Shown here: piece after piece, positions 63,911 to 64,000 of the stretch | Numbering within the stretch: the first letter of the stretch is position 1 | How the letters are laid out: each line of letters opens with the position of its first letter | From: Roseitranquillus sp963776845 | Lineage (GTDB): Bacteria; Pseudomonadota; Alphaproteobacteria; Rhodobacterales; Rhodobacteraceae | Assembly (NCBI GenBank): GCA_963776845.1 | Contig: CAVZOJ010000024.1 | Span: 16,462-80,461, forward strand | Direction: 5' to 3' | Length of the DNA: 64,000 nt | The notes under the pieces: model-generated | What the model saw: the letters and a program-made list of their open reading frames with translations, nothing else | Database searches by the model: none | Told to the model about the DNA's origin: nothing | Made by a program: the position numbers and the translations under genes

Positions 63911-64000
63911 CGTCCGCCCTCCTTCACGTATCCATAGAGCCGCGACAGCGCCGCGGCGGCGACGTCGCGCTCGCCCCCCGCGAGCCGCTCGTCGAGCAGG
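63907..64000 (-). CDS. C-terminal end of a gene, probably an SbcD-like nuclease
   Basis: Only the last 30 codons are in the window. They read LLDERLAGGERDVAAAALSR and LYGYVKEGGR before a TGA that overlaps the GTG of the SbcC-like gene. The sequence alone identifies nothing. The pairing of SbcC/YhaN-type ATPases with a metallophosphoesterase encoded just upstream is general, so an SbcD/YhaO-like exonuclease is the likely identity. Confidence 0.55.
   Translation of the reverse strand, partial: LLDERLAGGERDVAAAALSRLYGYVKEGGR

Noticed and set aside
51219..64000. A tRNA-integrated prophage or integrative element with att sites
   Set aside because: No integrase, phage structural gene or repeat of the tRNA 3' end was found within the window.

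Overview
The window is high-GC DNA that reads as an alphaproteobacterium, most likely Rhodobacterales or a close relative. The evidence is family content: a DksA with a single cysteine in place of the zinc finger, a DUF6280 protein, a VPLPA-CTERM protein, a DUF2927 lipoprotein, a 53-residue membrane protein typical of that order, and a Suf-type A-carrier. No insertion sequence, prophage structural gene, rRNA operon or CRISPR array was seen. The one RNA gene found is tRNA-Cys(GCA) at 51219-51292.

Layout. (1) 1-19.9 kb is housekeeping: lon (truncated by the window edge), tgt, sufT, an MscS-type channel, two acetyltransferases, a SufA-type carrier, tpiA, a flavin monooxygenase, dksA, a MoxR ATPase to VWA-protein block, a DUF421 protein, a TetR regulator, an M48 peptidase, Mn catalase, and the divergent metR/metF pair. 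(2) 20.1-34.8 kb is accessory metabolism. It holds an orphan molybdopterin hydroxylase large subunit and a peptide-type ABC importer on the minus strand. Facing the importer is a plus-strand set: GntR regulator, creatininase family, ketopantoate-reductase-like, SDR, polysaccharide-deacetylase-like and isoaspartyl peptidase. Four of the five downstream junctions are stop/start overlaps, so this looks like one uptake-and-degradation unit for an amide- or peptide-like compound. (3) 35-51.3 kb is mixed core: an ornithine/diaminopimelate-type decarboxylase, an Lrp regulator, a VPLPA-CTERM protein, valS, two aminotransferases, an MsbA-like exporter, ygfZ, efp, a TolC-type protein, pcm and tRNA-Cys. 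(4) 51.3-64 kb begins just after tRNA-Cys. About 1 kb without a recognisable gene is followed by three very large minus-strand helicase, nuclease and ATPase genes and the tail of a fourth, plausibly a metallophosphoesterase. This is the best candidate for a defence or DNA-processing island.

Sequence quality matters here. Many conserved proteins are interrupted by single-base indels: an acetyltransferase, the dppD-like gene, the molybdopterin hydroxylase C-terminus, the GntR regulator, the ketopantoate-reductase-like gene, valS, the RecB-like helicase and the SbcC-like ATPase. Where both ends of the gene are clear, removing or adding the inferred bases gives a whole number of codons. valS is normally essential, so at least some of these breaks are probably base errors and not gene decay. 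One gene, the DUF4011 helicase-nuclease, is instead broken by an in-frame TAG with family sequence continuing in the same frame on both sides.
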